Assembly: GCA_015183035.1 (NCBI GenBank)
Contig: JACZZP010000013.1
Span: 868,001-932,000, forward strand
Origin: Meloidogyne chitwoodi
Taxonomy: Eukaryota > Nematoda > Chromadorea > Rhabditida > Meloidogynidae
Length of the DNA: 64,000 nt
Direction: 5' to 3'
The position numbers and the translations under genes were made by a program. Of the stretch, positions 62,901 through 64,000 are shown piece by piece; the first letter of the stretch is position 1; each line of letters starts with the position of its first letter. Under the pieces are notes generated by a model, which saw only the letters and a program-made list of their open reading frames with translations, was not told the origin of the DNA and did not search any database.

Positions 62901-64000
62901 GCACCCAATGATCTTTATGTCATTCGAACGAGCGAGTCCCGGAATTTTGGGCTCTGGAAAGTTGGGCTCTAAGATTTTTCGGAAATTTGGGCTCCAACTT
63001 TTCGGAATTTTGGGCTCAATTGGAAAGTTGGGCTCTATGTGAAAAAAAAAGTCAAAAAAAACGGAATTTTGGGCTCCGGAGGAATTTTGGGCTCTAAAGT
63101 GAATAAATACCTATCCATTTTAGGGCCCATGGCCAGTGGGTCTTCGTGCAAACTTGGATCTATTGATAGTGTTTTATGACCTATCCATTTTTCAATCGTT
63201 CTGCTCGACATTTACTCTAATATATATAAGTTATATGACAACGTTTATTCACTTTAGAGCCCAAAATTCCTCCGGAGCCCAAAATTCTAGAGCCCAAAAT
63301 TCCGTTTTTTTGACTTTTTTTCACATAGAGCCCAACTTTCCAATTGAGCCCAAAATTCCGAAAAGTTGAAGCCCAAATTTCCGAAAAATCTTAGAGCCCA
63401 ACTTTCCAGAGCCCAAAATTCCGGACACCGAACGAGCTGCCCATCTTACATCAATTATTGTTTTTTCAACTTTTATTTTAGCTTTTTTGTTAAAAAAATA
63501 AGAGAAAGTTTTTATTTAGGAAAACATGTAAATCTTTTAATTTATATTTTTTTAATTATTTTATTTAAAAAAAAAGTTGAGAAAATTAATTGGTGACTTT
63601 GGTGTACTTATTTCAATTACATTAATTGCTCTTATTGATTAATTTTATTTTAATTATTTTTTAATTAATTTTTTTTTCATTTATTCCTTCCTGATCCTTA
63701 TTTACAAAGATTAGATATGCCTGATCATATAAATTTTACAAATCTTGAAAGTAATTAATTAATTTTTTAAATTATTATTTAATTATTTATTTTTTAGAAA
63801 GTGGTCATGGTTTATTAGTAAAATCAAAAATAAAAGGTTCTGATTGGTATGCAATTTTGACTGCATTTCTTGCTGCTTTATTAGTTTTTATTTTACTTTT
63901 TGTTGAAACTGAAATAACTGAGTTAATAAATTAATTAATATTTTTAAATTTTAAGATTATTACTTTGTCGAAAAGAGCGTGGTTGTAAAAAAGGTAGTGG
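62901..64000 (+). pseudogene. SLC4-family anion/bicarbonate transporter, interrupted by a transposon (3' end outside window)
   Basis: With the foldback element set aside, the first exon (62901-62932 plus 63437-63527) reads HPMIFMSFERAAHLTSIIVF, then STFILAFLLKKIRESFYLGK. It splices in phase to 63577-63639 (LRKLIGDFGVLISITLIALI). Further exons 63684-63750 (FLPDPYLQRLDMPDHINFTN), 63798-63921 (WYAILTAFLAALLVFILLFV) and 63956 onward (ELLLCRKERGCKKGSG) follow. GDFGV and the closing KKGSG are SLC4 membrane-domain signatures. The 496-bp insertion would add stops to the first exon. I also find no GT-AG pair between 63639 and 63684. The frame is otherwise well kept, so loss is probably recent, or the allele is polymorphic. 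Confidence 0.65.
62925..63436. mobile_element. 496-bp foldback element built of GGAATTTTGGGCTC repeats
   Basis: The element is 62933-63428, flanked by 8-bp direct repeats CGAACGAG (62925-62932 and 63429-63436). Two inverted arms of roughly 175 bp (62937-63112 and 63250-63424) each contain several copies of GGAATTTTGGGCTC and GGAAAGTTGGGCTC and are nearly perfect complements, around a unique centre. No transposase is encoded. The small frames at 63136-63369 and 63366-63596 are by-products of the arms. It sits in a coding exon of the SLC4-like gene. Confidence 0.8.

Noticed and set aside
63136..63596. Two overlapping frames with EPKIP/AQNS repeats
   Set aside because: They are produced by the GGGCTC repeat arms of the foldback element. 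The underlying conserved frame is the SLC4 exon.

Overview
This window is eukaryotic and looks like a nematode, most likely a root-knot nematode (Meloidogyne) or close relative. The evidence is extremely AT-rich intergenic DNA, many short AT-rich introns with plain TTTTAG or AAAG acceptors, and nematode-type genes (spalt/SEM-4, a TWK channel, EGL-30, cofactor-independent phosphoglycerate mutase). The species is inferred from this character only. I rebuilt the gene models by hand by joining exons in phase at GT-AG sites. Except where stated, every model below closes to an intact reading frame.

Layout. The left edge (2-679) holds the 3' end of a membrane-protein gene. Positions 680-16043 are about 15 kb of very AT-rich DNA with no convincing gene, but with one well-delimited hAT-like MITE (3904-4168). 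A 14-exon spalt/SEM-4-type zinc-finger gene runs on + (16044-20084). Tail-to-tail with it is a minus-strand series that reads, in transcription order, PH-domain sesquipedalian-like protein (25586-24987), Arp2/3 subunit ARPC3 (24682-23805), a TWK-type two-pore-domain channel with non-canonical filters (23269-20767) and a 118-residue unknown (20561-20161). Close same-strand spacing allows an operon. A large channel intron carries a tRNA-Gly relic split by a 207-bp insertion. A minisatellite with a 42-bp unit (25688-26765) separates this group from an emerin-like LEM gene (27123-27974) and the Gq-alpha gene egl-30 (30647-32391).

A 13-exon, 1021-residue Lys/Glu-rich coiled-coil gene lies on minus (34304-39376). 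An intron-containing tRNA-Leu(CAA) follows (40277-40383), then a large FHOD-type formin gene (43968-53722) with a candidate internal promoter and first exon, a 51-nt cassette exon and a possible GC-AG intron.

From about 54.5 kb to the end the DNA is younger and rearranged. It contains a small gene with two chromo-shadow-like segments, a degenerate chimera carrying a Mi-2/CHD-like fragment, duplicated promoter/first-exon segments (55.2 and 62.0 kb), and two Merlin-type (IS1595-like) DNA transposons. One Merlin element sits inside an exon and the other is nested in a GC-rich inverted-repeat element. The region also holds an iPGM gene with a substituted metal-ligand motif (59902-61911), and an SLC4-type anion transporter interrupted by a 496-bp foldback element with an 8-bp target duplication. 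Several genes concern actin (ARPC3, FHOD formin), Gq/K2P excitability and nuclear envelope or chromatin (emerin, chromo-shadow, Mi-2 fragment). I see no single pathway linking them.
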